Below, piece by piece: positions 1 to 8,534 of a stretch of DNA of 29,902 nucleotides. Position 1 is the first letter of the stretch. Every line of letters begins with the position of its first letter. The DNA is from F23-D06 sp002392325 (GTDB taxonomy: Bacteria; Bacteroidota; Bacteroidia; Bacteroidales; WCHB1-69). The stretch is taken from the NCBI GenBank assembly GCA_946624065.1, contig CAMORT010000031.1:1-29902 (forward strand), written 5' to 3'. The position numbers and the translations under genes were made by a program. The notes beneath the pieces were generated by a model. The model did no database searches. It had not been told where the DNA came from and saw only the letters and a list, made by a program, of their open reading frames with translations.

Positions 1-945
1 CTCAGCAGGAATGGTGGGCTTGTTGGTCAAGTCATTATAGCTGCCGCTGGTGGCAACGGTGGCGAGGGTCGGTTTGTGCAGGATTTGCGCCACACCGCTG
101 GTGGCGTTCCAGTCGGCATTCACCTGAGCTGCCGGAATGATCGGTTTATTCTTGATGTATGCGGCAGAAGATGTGTCAAGCACATTCCAGTCAGATTTCA
201 CTTGTGTGGGAATGGTGGGCTTGTTGGTCAAGTCGTTGTAATTGCCGGTGGTGGCAACCGTGGCGAGAGTCGGTTTGTGCAAAATCTGCGCTACACCGCT
301 GGTGGCGTTCCAGTCGGCATTCACCTGTGCGGGAACCTCCGGCAGATATTGCTGGATGTTCTGGCTCGAGATATAACCGGCATCATTCTGGAAAGCGCTC
401 ACATTGGAAGGTACTGTTGGAATGGAGGGTTTGTTGGTCAAGTCGTTGTAGTTGCCGCTGGTGGCTACCGTAGCGAGAGTCGGTTTGTGCAGAATCTGCG
501 CCACACCGCTGGTGGCGTTCCAGTCCGCATTCACCTGGGCCGCGGGGATGGTGGGCTTGTTGCTCAGGTCATTGTAACTGCCGCTGGTGGCAACAGGTGC
601 CAGGGTCGGTTTGTTCAAAATCTGAGCGATGCCGCTGGTGGCGTTCCAGTCGGTGTTCACCTGAGCAGCAGGAATGGTGGGCTTGTTGCTCAAATCGTTG
701 TAACTGCCGCTGGTGGCGACGGTGGCGAGAGTCGGTTTGTGCAAAATCTGCGCCACACCGCTGGTGGCATTCCAGTCGGCATTCACCTGGGCGGGAACTT
801 CCGGCAGATATTGCTGGATGTTCTGGCTTGAGATAAAACCGGCGTCATTTTGGAAAGCACTCAAATTGGAGGGTACCGTTGGAATGGTGGGCTTGTTGGT
901 CAAGTCGTTGTAGTTGCCGCTGGTGGCTACCGTAGCGAGATTCGG
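1..945 (-). repeat. Tandem protein-coding modules of about 42 residues inside the fibre-like gene
   Basis: A block recognisable on the plus strand as cacaccgctggtggcgttcc recurs with small changes at about 91, 291, 501, 627 and 752. The last three copies are 126 bp apart, which is 42 codons. The wider 200-210 bp spacings carry inserted modules, including one with AFQNDAGYISSQNIQQYLPE that occurs at about 340-410 and 800-870. Nucleotide identity between copies is high, so array length could change by recombination. Confidence 0.85.
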
Positions 946-2760
946 TTTGTTGAGAATGTAGGACACGCTGGAGGGGTTGGTCTCGTTCCAGTTCACCTGC
1001 TGTTGCACAATCGTGCCGCCGGAACTGCTGCTGTTCGGGATGGTGTGCTGGTGGGTGCCCGTGGCATCCGTGATGGTGAGCACGGTGCCGGCATCACCGG
1101 TAGTCACATTAATGGTCGGTGACAAGCCGTTTTGGCCATTGGTGCCGTTCGTTACGGTGAAGTTGGAGGTGGTGCCATTGGTGTAGTGGATGGTGTAGGT
1201 GTCCACATTGCCGCTTGTCACCGGTCCCGTGACATAGGAAATGCCATTGCCTGCGGCTCCGTTTTCGCCGTCAACACCGTTACGCAAGACATACTGTTGT
1301 GCGTTGCCGCCCGGAGGCGTCATCGTGAGCACATAACCCGTATCGGTTTGCGTTACATTGAAGGTGGGCACGGCGGCGTTGGTGATATAACCGGCATCAT
1401 TCTGGAAGGCGCTCACATTGGTGGGTACCGTCGGAATGGTGGGTTTGTTCTGGATGTAGGCGGGAGAAGCGGTGTTGGTCTCATTCCAGTTCGATTGCAC
1501 GGGGGCGGGAATGTTGGCCACCGTTTGCTGCAAATTGCTTATGTTGTTTTGCATAGTGTCGATGCTGCTTTGCATGTTGTTGACACTGTTGCTCATATTG
1601 GTTACACTGTTGCTCAAGTTGGAGACATTGTTGTTCAGGTTGGTGACATCCTGTCCGGTAAGGTAACCGGCATCGTTGTTCAGCTGGCTGATGTTGGTGG
1701 GGATGGTCGGTTTGTTCAGGAGGTCGTTGTAGTTGCCGCTGGTGGCCACGGTGGCCAGAGAGGGCTTGTTGAGGATGTAGGTCACGCTGGCGGGGTTGGT
1801 CTCGTTCCAGTTAACCTGCTGTTGCACGATCGTGCCGCCGGAGCTGGAACCGCCGCCTGTCGGGATGAGGTATTGGTTGGTGCCGTTAACATCGGTGATG
1901 GTGAGCACCATGCCAGCAGCACCCGTGTCCACGGTAATGGTGGGTGAGAAACCAGGGGTGCCAGGATCACCGGGGCTGCCAGGATCACCAGGCGTTCCGT
2001 CCACACCATTGGTCACCGTATATGTGGAGGTGGTGTGGTTACTATAATATATTGTGTATGTGTCCACATTGGCTACGCTACCGGTCTTGGCCACGGAGTC
2101 GATGCCCACGCCGTCTTGACCGTCATTTCCGTCGTTTCCGGGCGTTCCGACCAGAGAGGCGAGGAAGTCAGCCTCTGAGCCCGTGTTGCCGGCATTAAGC
2201 CACAATTGGTAGGCGGAGAGACCGTCGTTGCCTGCAGGACCGGCAGGACCTTGTCCGCCGGTGGGCAGGAAATAGGTTTGCGGGGTTCCGCCGGGTTGTA
2301 CAACGCTGATCACATAACCTGAGTCAACCGGCACAATGCCGAAGGCGGGCACATTGCCTGCCTTCTCGGCGTAAAGGGCGTAGGGTACGCTCAGCAACTG
2401 CTGCGTGCCTTCAATGCTGTAGTTGATGCCGCCATCAGGATCTATTTCCGATTTGAGGAAGTAAGGACCATTGGCCCAGTTGACAGTGGCCATGGAACCG
2501 CTCACGGCAGTGCCGTTGCCCACTTCAAGGGTGAGCAGTCCATTGGCGTTGGTGGTGACGAAGTGCGTCTCCACATACACGGGCGTGCCGTTCACACCGC
2601 CCTGCAAAATGGAGATTTTGGCCGAAACACTCTGATTGGTGACCAAAGTGTTGCTGGTGTTGCGCACCACGGCCTGGTAACTCATCTTCTGCGGCGCCTG
2701 CGCGAACAGCGCAGTCACAGAGAGTAATAAAGCGGAAAGGAAAAGTAAATGCTTTTTCAT
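1..2760 (-). CDS. Secreted collagen-like / tail-fibre-like repeat protein (3' end outside window)
   Basis: The reading frame stays open from an ATG at 2760 to the window edge, giving 920 residues with no stop; the C-terminus is missing. Residues 1-20 form a signal peptide (MKKHLLFLSALLLSVTALFA), followed by a module starting QAPQKMSYQAVVRN that is common at the start of Bacteroidetes surface proteins. Next come Gly-X-Y collagen-like stretches (around GGQGPAGPAGNDG and GTPGDPGSPGDPGTPG), the latter part of a module containing LSAYQLWLNAGNTGSEADFL, which is typical of bacterial collagen-like proteins. A short heptad-like Asn/Ser/Leu/Met segment (about 1540-1650) looks like a trimeric coiled coil. 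The rest is repeated modules with DWNATSGVAQILHKP and SGNYNDLTNKPTIP, a pattern known from phage tail fibres. I infer a long fibrous, probably trimeric, surface or secreted protein. Its ligand is unknown, and a C-terminal sorting signal cannot be assessed. Confidence 0.85.
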   Translation of the reverse strand, partial: MKKHLLFLSALLLSVTALFAQAPQKMSYQAVVRNTSNTLVTNQSVSAKISILQGGVNGTPVYVETHFVTTNANGLLTLEVGNGTAVSGSMATVNWANGPYFLKSEIDPDGGINYSIEGTQQLLSVPYALYAEKAGNVPAFGIVPVDSGYVISVVQPGGTPQTYFLPTGGQGPAGPAGNDGLSAYQLWLNAGNTGSEADFLASLVGTPGNDGNDGQDGVGIDSVAKTGSVANVDTYTIYYSNHTTSTYTVTNGVDGTPGDPGSPGDPGTPGFSPTITVDTGAAGMVLTITDVNGTNQYLIPTGGGSSSGGTIVQQQVNWNETNPASVTYILNKPSLATVATSGNYNDLLNKPTIPTNISQLNNDAGYLTGQDVTNLNNNVSNLSNSVTNMSNSVNNMQSSIDTMQNNISNLQQTVANIPAPVQSNWNETNTASPAYIQNKPTIPTVPTNVSAFQNDAGYITNAAVPTFNVTQTDTGYVLTMTPPGGNAQQYVLRNGVDGENGAAGNGISYVTGPVTSGNVDTYTIHYTNGTTSNFTVTNGTNGQNGLSPTINVTTGDAGTVLTITDATGTHQHTIPNSSSSGGTIVQQQVNWNETNPSSVSYILNKPNLATVATSGNYNDLTNKPTIPTVPSNLSAFQNDAGFISSQNIQQYLPEVPAQVNADWNATSGVAQILHKPTLATVATSGSYNDLSNKPTIPAAQVNTDWNATSGIAQILNKPTLAPVATSGSYNDLSNKPTIPAAQVNADWNATSGVAQILHKPTLATVATSGNYNDLTNKPSIPTVPSNVSAFQNDAGYISSQNIQQYLPEVPAQVNADWNATSGVAQILHKPTLATVATTGNYNDLTNKPTIPTQVKSDWNVLDTSSAAYIKNKPIIPAAQVNADWNATSGVAQILHKPTLATVATSGSYNDLTNKPTIPAE

Positions 2761-2821
2761 AACCTTGGGTTTTTATGGGTAATACTAAATTAATTTCTCC
2801 AAACAAGAAAATATCACCTTG

Positions 2822-2829
2822 CAAAAATA
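2822..2829 (-). promoter_or_regulatory. Bacteroidetes -7 box for the repeat-protein gene
   Basis: Read on the minus strand the bases are TATTTTTG, matching TAnnTTTG. The box lies about 60 bp before the ATG at 2760, in the 154-bp gap after the response regulator gene. No clear -33 TTTG element was found at the usual distance. Confidence 0.5.
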
Positions 2830-2914
2830 AGTAAAAGGATAATTGCTCCGTATGAGTAAATTTACTTATTTTTAACAGAAAACGCAAAGTTATCAACAAA
2901 CGATTGTTTACCAG

Positions 2915-3556
2915 CTAGTTGTGCACTATTCCGTGCTCAAACACATAATTGATGAGTTCGGCGGTGCTGTTGAATCCTAATTTCTTGAAAATGTTGTTTT
3001 TGTGGTTTTCTACGGTCCGGGTGCTGATATTCAATTCTTCTGATATCTGTTTTACGGACAATCCTTTGGCGCAATACCGCATGATGTCCAGTTCGCGGGA
3101 GGTGAAGATGTCGAGCGCTTGGGCCTTGGCGGTGCTTACGGCATGCAGAATCTCCGTGATGTCCTTGCCGTAATATTCGATGCCGCTATAGACGGAGGTT
3201 ATGGCTGCCTCAAGGGTGCTGATGTCGGCGAACTTGCTGATGAACCCCCCGATGCCCAGATCGATGAGTTGGAGTATGTTTTCCCGTGTGGTGTCGGCAG
3301 AGATGACCAGCACCTTGGTGTCGGCCCCGCGCGAGCGCAGGAACTGGACGATTTCAGAGCCGTTGCCGTCGGGAAGCATCAGGTCGAGCAAAACTATGTC
3401 CACCTTTTCCAACTGTTTCAGCAATTCCTTGGCCTCATGCACACTGCCAGCTTCGGCCACGATTCGGCAGTTGGACGAGCCGGAATTCAGCGCCAGACTG
3501 ATACCCATGCGGGTCAGCGTCTGATCTTCCACTAATAATACATTGATGCAGGACAT
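2915..3556 (-). CDS. LuxR/NarL-type response regulator
   Basis: The 213-residue protein has the standard two-domain layout: an N-terminal receiver domain (about 4-120) and a C-terminal LuxR-type helix-turn-helix (about 148-205). Receiver residues are all in place: the acidic pair E10/D11, phospho-acceptor D58 in LLDLMLPDGNG, S86 and K108. The output domain carries FTSRELDIMRYCAKGLSVKQ and ISTRTVENHKNNIFKKLGF, the classic LuxR recognition-helix pattern. The gene begins one base after the stop of the upstream sensor kinase, so the two are almost certainly co-transcribed and form a cognate pair. Its targets are unknown; the repeat-protein gene immediately downstream is a candidate by position only. 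Confidence 0.95.
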   Translation of the reverse strand: MSCINVLLVEDQTLTRMGISLALNSGSSNCRIVAEAGSVHEAKELLKQLEKVDIVLLDLMLPDGNGSEIVQFLRSRGADTKVLVISADTTRENILQLIDLGIGGFISKFADISTLEAAITSVYSGIEYYGKDITEILHAVSTAKAQALDIFTSRELDIMRYCAKGLSVKQISEELNISTRTVENHKNNIFKKLGFNSTAELINYVFEHGIVHN

Positions 3557-3557
3557 G

Positions 3558-5525
3558 CTATTTGGTTTTATGTTTGAAAATTCGTTGGGCGGAATCGGGG
3601 TTCTTGGGGAGATGCAGTGAGAAGGTGCTGCCTTTGTTCTTTTCGCTGGTGACGGTCAGTTTGCCATGCGCCTTCTCCGCCAATTCCTGACATACCACCA
3701 TGCCGATGCCGGATCCCTTTTCTCCTCCCGTTCCTAAAGTGGATTTGCCGCGGAGTGTGAAGATGGTGTTGATTTGCTCCGGAGTCAAACCGACGCCGTG
3801 GTCTGAAACGGAGAGGATTTTCTCTTGCGCAGACTCAAAACAGGATATTTCTACAGAACTGTCAGGATATGAGAATTTTATGGCGTTTGAGAGCAGGTTT
3901 CTCAAAATGGTTTCCACAAAATTGATGTCTGAATTGATGAAGTTGTTTTCCTGAATGTTCTGCTCAATGGTGATGTTCTTTTTCTTGGCTTGCCCCTCTA
4001 CCAGACGGATACTGTTGCGGGACACGGAGTTCAAGTCGATGCGGATAGGTTTGAAAGGCAATCGTCCGCTTTCCCATGACGCCCATTCCAAGAGGTTGAT
4101 TAATAGTTCGCTAAGAGATTCGTTGGATTGCTTGAGGGCGGTCAATTGCTGCTTTTTCGTGACATCGTCAATTTGATCATAATGGTCGCAGATGAAATTC
4201 AGCACCTGCTTTTGCGAAGCCACCGGATTCTTCAAGTCGTGCGACACGATGGAGAAGATACGGTCGCGCTGGGCACTCAGGTTGGTAAGCTCGATGTTCC
4301 TTTTCTTGCGGGCGCGTGCCAGGAAATACAAGGAAATGGCAATGGTGAGAATGAGGGCCATCACGCTGGTGAGTGCGAAGATGACATAGTTGCGGTTGTG
4401 CAACTTCACTTTCTGGAGCTCAAGTTCCTGCTCGGTCTCGGAGTTCTCGTATTTCACCTGGTACTCGCTGACCAGCTTCTTGTATTCCTCTTTGTTGAGG
4501 GAGTCTTTGTTTTGGGAACTCTTTTCAAGATAAAATAAAGCGCGGTTCAAATCATAGGTTTTCTTGTAAAGCAAGTACAAGTGGTTTTGAATGCGCCAAA
4601 GCAGGGGTTTGAAGTTGATGTCCTTGCAAAGCTGCTCACCCTCAAGAAGGTGCTTTTCGGCTTCGTTAAACTCGTTGAGTTCCGTTTCGCAAATGCCTAA
4701 TTGCTTGAGTGTGATTATTTTGTCGATGGTGTTGTGGGTCTTCTCAAAAATCTGAAGGGCTTGCAGGCAGATGTCTTTGCATTGTCTCCATTGTTTCAGG
4801 GAGATGAGTATGTCTGCCTTTTGCGAAAGCCGGATGCCGACTTTTTCCGTACGGTTTGCCTTTCTGTCAAGTTCCAGCGCCTCGTTTATGCATTCCAGCG
4901 CCTCTTCGTTGCGATGCATGTTGGCCAGAATCTCGCACTTGATGCCCAACCGGATGGCCAGCGCCTTTCCCTGGTCGGAATGGTTGTCGCGCTCCAAATC
5001 GATGGCTTGGTTGATGTAAAGCAGGGCCTCGTCCATGTGCTCAGTGGCATAATAGATGGCGGCCAGTGAGTTGAGCGCGCTGCTCTGAATCTTCTTGTCT
5101 TTCAGTTCTTTGCCGATGTTGAGGTCCTTTTGGGCATATTGTAGCGCCAAGGAGAAATCTCCAGTCCGCTGGTAGGCCACATTCAATATCTCATAACATT
5201 CGGAAAACCAGCGAAGCGAGTCCTTGGGAACGGCATTTTCAGCCGTTTTTCCGCACTTGATGGATTCCGGGAACATGCTTTTCATGTAATAATGGTTTGC
5301 CATGCCCAGTGAAACCAACATGTGGGCGTTTTTCCGGTCTTCCTTGAACCGGGGGTCAATGGCATGATTGTAATATTCCTCATCTATGAAAATCTGGATG
5401 AGTTGTTGGGCGTAATGCCCCTGATTGTTGCCGCCTTTCTGGTATTTGGAGTAAAGGGTATCCACATTTGCGGCAAAGAGAATGCTCGGAACGAGCAGAA
5501 AGGCAATTGCGAACAGTTTTTTCAT
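3558..5525 (-). CDS. TPR-containing membrane sensor histidine kinase
   Basis: I chose the ATG at 5525 because it begins a clean signal peptide (MKKLFAIAFLLVPSILFA). A further in-frame ATG at 5579 lies upstream of the putative promoter and would add 18 residues in front of it. The 655-residue protein has a periplasmic half of tetratricopeptide repeats (about 60-350), a transmembrane helix at about 381-403, then a cytoplasmic kinase. The H-box is SIVSHDLKNP with phospho-acceptor H429. The N-box is NLLSNAIKF, G1 is SDHGVGL, and the G2 box contains GSGIGM. The kinase core is HisKA-like rather than the HisKA_3 type usually paired with NarL-type regulators. The gene overlaps nothing and ends one base before the response regulator. 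What the periplasmic TPR domain senses cannot be read from the sequence. Confidence 0.93.
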   Translation of the reverse strand: MKKLFAIAFLLVPSILFAANVDTLYSKYQKGGNNQGHYAQQLIQIFIDEEYYNHAIDPRFKEDRKNAHMLVSLGMANHYYMKSMFPESIKCGKTAENAVPKDSLRWFSECYEILNVAYQRTGDFSLALQYAQKDLNIGKELKDKKIQSSALNSLAAIYYATEHMDEALLYINQAIDLERDNHSDQGKALAIRLGIKCEILANMHRNEEALECINEALELDRKANRTEKVGIRLSQKADILISLKQWRQCKDICLQALQIFEKTHNTIDKIITLKQLGICETELNEFNEAEKHLLEGEQLCKDINFKPLLWRIQNHLYLLYKKTYDLNRALFYLEKSSQNKDSLNKEEYKKLVSEYQVKYENSETEQELELQKVKLHNRNYVIFALTSVMALILTIAISLYFLARARKKRNIELTNLSAQRDRIFSIVSHDLKNPVASQKQVLNFICDHYDQIDDVTKKQQLTALKQSNESLSELLINLLEWASWESGRLPFKPIRIDLNSVSRNSIRLVEGQAKKKNITIEQNIQENNFINSDINFVETILRNLLSNAIKFSYPDSSVEISCFESAQEKILSVSDHGVGLTPEQINTIFTLRGKSTLGTGGEKGSGIGMVVCQELAEKAHGKLTVTSEKNKGSTFSLHLPKNPDSAQRIFKHKTK

Positions 5526-5545
5526 CACCTCTGTTTTTAACTTTG

Positions 5546-5553
5546 CAAAAATA
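5546..5553 (-). promoter_or_regulatory. Bacteroidetes -7 box for the kinase/regulator operon
   Basis: The minus-strand bases are TATTTTTG, about 20 bp before the kinase ATG at 5525. A TTTG lies further upstream at 5580-5577, at a 23-bp spacing, and may be the -33 element. The position supports the 5525 start. Confidence 0.5.
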
Positions 5554-5564
5554 AAAATTATTTT

Positions 5565-5595
5565 TTTGAAATCTCGCAAAAAATAGTTAGTTTTG
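5565..5595 (+). promoter_or_regulatory. Bacteroidetes promoter (-33 and -7 boxes) for the helical-repeat gene
   Basis: A TTTG at 5565-5568 and TAGTTTTG at 5588-5595 are separated by 19 bp. This matches the Bacteroidetes consensus TTTG-N19-TAnnTTTG well. The ATG of the downstream gene is 45 bp further on. Confidence 0.6.
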
Positions 5596-5639
5596 CAACT
5601 TGTTTAACCAATATCACCAACCTTTAAAATTATATCATT

Positions 5640-6275
5640 ATGGCAGAAATGAATGAACAAGCCCCCGAAAAACAAGGATTCTTCCTGAAAATCAAGAATT
5701 TCTTCAAAAAATCATCAAAAACGGTCTCTAATAAGGTGGACGATATGATTGATGATGTGAAAGAGTCGGAATATGGTGAGAAAGTTTCCCAAATGGCCAA
5801 GAATGTGGGCGACAAGGCACGCGATGTCATAGAGGATGTGAAAGACAGCAAGTTTGCTGAGAAAGTATCCGAAACAGCTAAGAATGTGGGCGACAAAGCA
5901 CGCGATGTCATAGAGGATGTGAAAGACAGTAAGTTCGCTGAGAAAGTGGGCGATGCGAAAGATGTTGTGGTGGAGAAAGCGAAAGAGTTCGGCGGTGAAG
6001 TTTCCGATTTCTATAACAGAAAAGTGAAGGGCCTTCTCGGCAAGATTGCCGGCATTCCCGCCCTCTCCAAAGCCGCTGCCAGATTCCAGGCATCCCCTGA
6101 AAATACTGATGCTGAGGAAGAGAAACTCGATGGTTTGGACTGCATGGTGGCCCGCATTATCGAGGATGGCGTGATCACTCCGGAAGAAGAACAAGAACTC
6201 ATCCAGAAAGCCAATGAGTTGGGCATTGACGCCGAACAGTTCATGGCCGAAGTTCGTGAGAAAATGAATAAGTAG
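5640..6275 (+). CDS. Helical-repeat (LEA-like) protein of unknown function
   Basis: The 211-residue protein has no signal peptide and I do not recognise a named family. Residues about 1-45 are rich in Lys and Phe. Residues 47-100 contain two nearly identical 27-residue units (EKV..AKNVGDKARDVIEDVK), and a partial third unit follows. Such Lys/Asp/Glu/Ala-rich amphipathic repeats resemble LEA or apolipoprotein-like helices that bind membranes or protect proteins. A linker (about 122-155) leads to an acidic C-terminal helical region (about 163-211) with EDGVITPEEEQELIQKANELG, which resembles a small co-chaperone or TerB-like helical motif, but this is only a shape similarity. The gene has its own promoter and is followed 86 bp later by the acyl-CoA ligase. 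It is likely cytoplasmic and perhaps stress-related. Confidence 0.8.
   Translation: MAEMNEQAPEKQGFFLKIKNFFKKSSKTVSNKVDDMIDDVKESEYGEKVSQMAKNVGDKARDVIEDVKDSKFAEKVSETAKNVGDKARDVIEDVKDSKFAEKVGDAKDVVVEKAKEFGGEVSDFYNRKVKGLLGKIAGIPALSKAAARFQASPENTDAEEEKLDGLDCMVARIIEDGVITPEEEQELIQKANELGIDAEQFMAEVREKMNK
5778..5957 (+). repeat. Two 81-bp tandem repeats plus a partial third, coding 27-residue units
   Basis: Unit 1 is 5778-5858, unit 2 is 5859-5939, and a shortened third unit begins at 5940. The two full units differ mainly at a run near their start and at synonymous positions, which indicates a fairly recent in-frame duplication. Confidence 0.9.
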
Positions 6276-6361
6276 TCAGGGGATAGGGAACAGGGTTCAG
6301 TGATTCCCATTCACTCCTTGTGCCCCATTTGCCCCATTCACCCTTTTAACCTAAATATTTT

Positions 6362-8434
6362 ATGATTAACCCCAAACTCATCAACCCTAAAAGCATCGTG
6401 GTGTGCGGTGCGTCAAGTGACATTCACAAACCGGGCGGCAAGGCCCTGAAAAATCTGTTGGAGAGCGCCTTCAAGGGCGAAGTTTATGCCGTGAATCCCA
6501 AAGAAGACGAGGTCCAAGGCATCAAGTGCTACAAGCAGGTGGAAGACCTGCCGCAAGTTGATTGTGCCATCCTTTGCATTGCGGCCAAGTTCTGCGCCCA
6601 TACGGTGGATGTGCTGACACAGCAGAAGGGAACCCAAGGTTTCATCATTGTCAGTGCCGGATTCTCCGAAGAGAACGCCGAGGGCGCTGCCATCGAGAAA
6701 CATATTGTGGATTCCATCAACGCCGTGGGCGGCTCGCTCATCGGCCCCAATTGTACGGGATTTCTCAACACCAACTACAGCGGCTGTTTCGATACACCGA
6801 TCCCGCGCCTTGACCCCAAGGGTGTGGATTTCATCACGGGAAGCGGCGCCACCGCCGTGTTTATCAAAGAATACGGCATGAGCAACGGCCTGAAGTTCAA
6901 TAGTGTCTGGGCTGTGGGCAACAGCGCGCAACTCGGCATCGAGGATGTGTTGGAACATCTGGATGAGACTTTCGACCCTGAAAAGTCAAGTCATGTCATC
7001 ATGCTCTACATGGAGAAAATCGGTGATCCGCAACGATTGCTGAAACATAGCCGCAACCTCATCAACAAAGGATGCAAGATAGCGGCCATCAAGTCGGGCG
7101 GCTCGGCTGCCGGCTCGCGTGCGGCTTCGTCGCACACGGGTGCCTTGGCCACCAACGACGCTGCCGTGGATGCCCTGTTCCAGAAAGCCGGCATTGTGCG
7201 CTGCCACAACCGTCAGGAACTCACCACCGTTTGCGCCGTCTTCATGCACCCTGAAATTAAGGGTAAACGCTGCGCCGTCATCACGCACGCAGGCGGCCCC
7301 GCCGTGATGCTGACCGATGTGCTGAGCAACGGCGGCATGGAAGTGCCCCCGCTTAAGGATCACCCCGCCAGCCCAGCATTGCTTTCAAAACTCTTCCCCG
7401 GCTCCTCCGTGGGTAATCCCATTGACTTCCTCGCCACGGGTACCGCCGAACAACTCGGCTATATCATCGACGCCGTGGAGAACGACTATACCGATATCGA
7501 TTTCTCCGTCGTGATTTTCGGTTCCCCCGGCCTCTTCTCCAACAAGGAGGTTTACGACTTGCTTGACGAGAAGATGAAGACTTGCAAGAAACCCATTTTC
7601 CCTGTTTTGCCTTCCATTATCAATGTGAAACAGGAGATTGAGGACTTTATCGCTAAGGGACGCATCAACTTCCCGGAAGAGTGTGTGTTGGGCAACGCCC
7701 TCGTCAAAGTGTGGAATACCCCGAAACCGCAACCCGAGCATGTGGAGTTGCCGCAGGTGGATGTGGCTCGCATCCGCAGGACCATCGACAAGTGCGAAAG
7801 CGGTTATCTGGAAATCGCTGATTATAATGAACTTCTGGACGCTGCCGGCATCTCCCGCAAAAAGTCTGTGGAAGTTTCCAAGAAAGAGGATGCCTTGGCA
7901 TTCGCCAAAGAGGTCGGCTGCTCCAAAGAAGTGCCTTTGGTGATGAAGGTCGTGGGTCCTTTGCACAAGTCTGATGTGGGCGGTGTGACGCTGGGTGTCA
8001 AGGATTTGGATACGGTGGCCAAGGAGTTTGACCGTCTTATCGTCATTCCTGAGACCTACGCCGTGGAGATGTACCCGATGCTGGACGGTACGGACGTCTA
8101 TATTGGCGCTATTCGCGATGACAAGTTCGGCCATCAGATCTTCTTCGGTCTGGGCGGCATCTTTATCGAAGTGCTCAAGGATGTGCAGTCCGCACTGGCG
8201 CCGATTACGGCAGAAGAAGCCAAGCAGATGCTCACCAAGCTGCGTGGTTACAAGATTCTGCAAGGTGTGCGTGGCCAGGAGCCCGTCAACATCGACCTCT
8301 ATGCCGACCAGGTGGCGCGCGTGAGTGCCCTGGTGCAGGCCGCTCCCGAAATCGTGGAGATGGATCTCAACCCGCTGCTCGGCAACCCGCGCTATGTGAC
8401 CGCCGTGGATGCCAGAATCCGCATCCAGAAATAA
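6362..8434 (+). CDS. ADP-forming acetate/acyl-CoA ligase (fused alpha and beta subunits)
   Basis: This enzyme converts an acyl-CoA plus ADP and phosphate to the free acid, CoA and ATP, giving substrate-level phosphorylation in fermentation. The 690-residue length matches single-chain ADP-forming acetyl-CoA synthetases. The N-terminal CoA-binding Rossmann domain (about 5-130) starts SIVVCGASSDIHKPGGKA. Two succinyl-CoA-ligase-like domains follow (about 145-450), with the phospho-histidine H258 in AASSHTGALA. A C-terminal ATP-grasp domain (about 470-690) contains VPLVMKVVGPLHKSDVGGV and ends in MDLNPLLGNP. No truncation is visible. The acyl substrate (acetate, propionate, or branched or aromatic acids) cannot be decided from the sequence. 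A bidirectional hairpin terminator lies just downstream. No TAnnTTTG promoter is obvious in the 86 bp before it, so it may be read from the upstream gene. Confidence 0.93.
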   Translation: MINPKLINPKSIVVCGASSDIHKPGGKALKNLLESAFKGEVYAVNPKEDEVQGIKCYKQVEDLPQVDCAILCIAAKFCAHTVDVLTQQKGTQGFIIVSAGFSEENAEGAAIEKHIVDSINAVGGSLIGPNCTGFLNTNYSGCFDTPIPRLDPKGVDFITGSGATAVFIKEYGMSNGLKFNSVWAVGNSAQLGIEDVLEHLDETFDPEKSSHVIMLYMEKIGDPQRLLKHSRNLINKGCKIAAIKSGGSAAGSRAASSHTGALATNDAAVDALFQKAGIVRCHNRQELTTVCAVFMHPEIKGKRCAVITHAGGPAVMLTDVLSNGGMEVPPLKDHPASPALLSKLFPGSSVGNPIDFLATGTAEQLGYIIDAVENDYTDIDFSVVIFGSPGLFSNKEVYDLLDEKMKTCKKPIFPVLPSIINVKQEIEDFIAKGRINFPEECVLGNALVKVWNTPKPQPEHVELPQVDVARIRRTIDKCESGYLEIADYNELLDAAGISRKKSVEVSKKEDALAFAKEVGCSKEVPLVMKVVGPLHKSDVGGVTLGVKDLDTVAKEFDRLIVIPETYAVEMYPMLDGTDVYIGAIRDDKFGHQIFFGLGGIFIEVLKDVQSALAPITAEEAKQMLTKLRGYKILQGVRGQEPVNIDLYADQVARVSALVQAAPEIVEMDLNPLLGNPRYVTAVDARIRIQK

Positions 8435-8455
8435 CGCGTTGGCTGATAAGGCTAC

Positions 8456-8498
8456 AAAAAAAGTAGAGATGTTACCTGGTAGCATCTCTACTTTTTTT
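8456..8498. terminator. Bidirectional intrinsic terminator
   Basis: A 9-bp stem (gtagagatg / catctctac) is flanked by a run of seven A on the left and seven T on the right, with an 11-nt loop. It sits between the plus-strand ligase gene ending at 8434 and the minus-strand material ending at 8535, and can serve both strands. Confidence 0.9.
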
Positions 8499-8534
8499 AA
8501 GGGTTGTTAGGTCGTTGTAACCTGTCTTCAATCC

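Noticed and set aside
76..1947. Long glycine/valine-rich open frames on the plus strand
   Set aside because: They are antisense images of the repeat modules of the minus-strand fibre gene, which has the signal peptide, promoter and known modules.
1..2760. Prophage tail-fibre gene
   Set aside because: The protein has a Sec signal peptide and Bacteroidetes surface-protein N-terminal module, and no phage structural or lysis genes are adjacent in the window. The left side is unseen, so this remains open to checking.
7385..8485. A 366-codon minus-strand frame across the acyl-CoA ligase gene, and a similar one at 26897-27991 across ftsH
   Set aside because: Both lie opposite well-supported genes and show no domain of their own.
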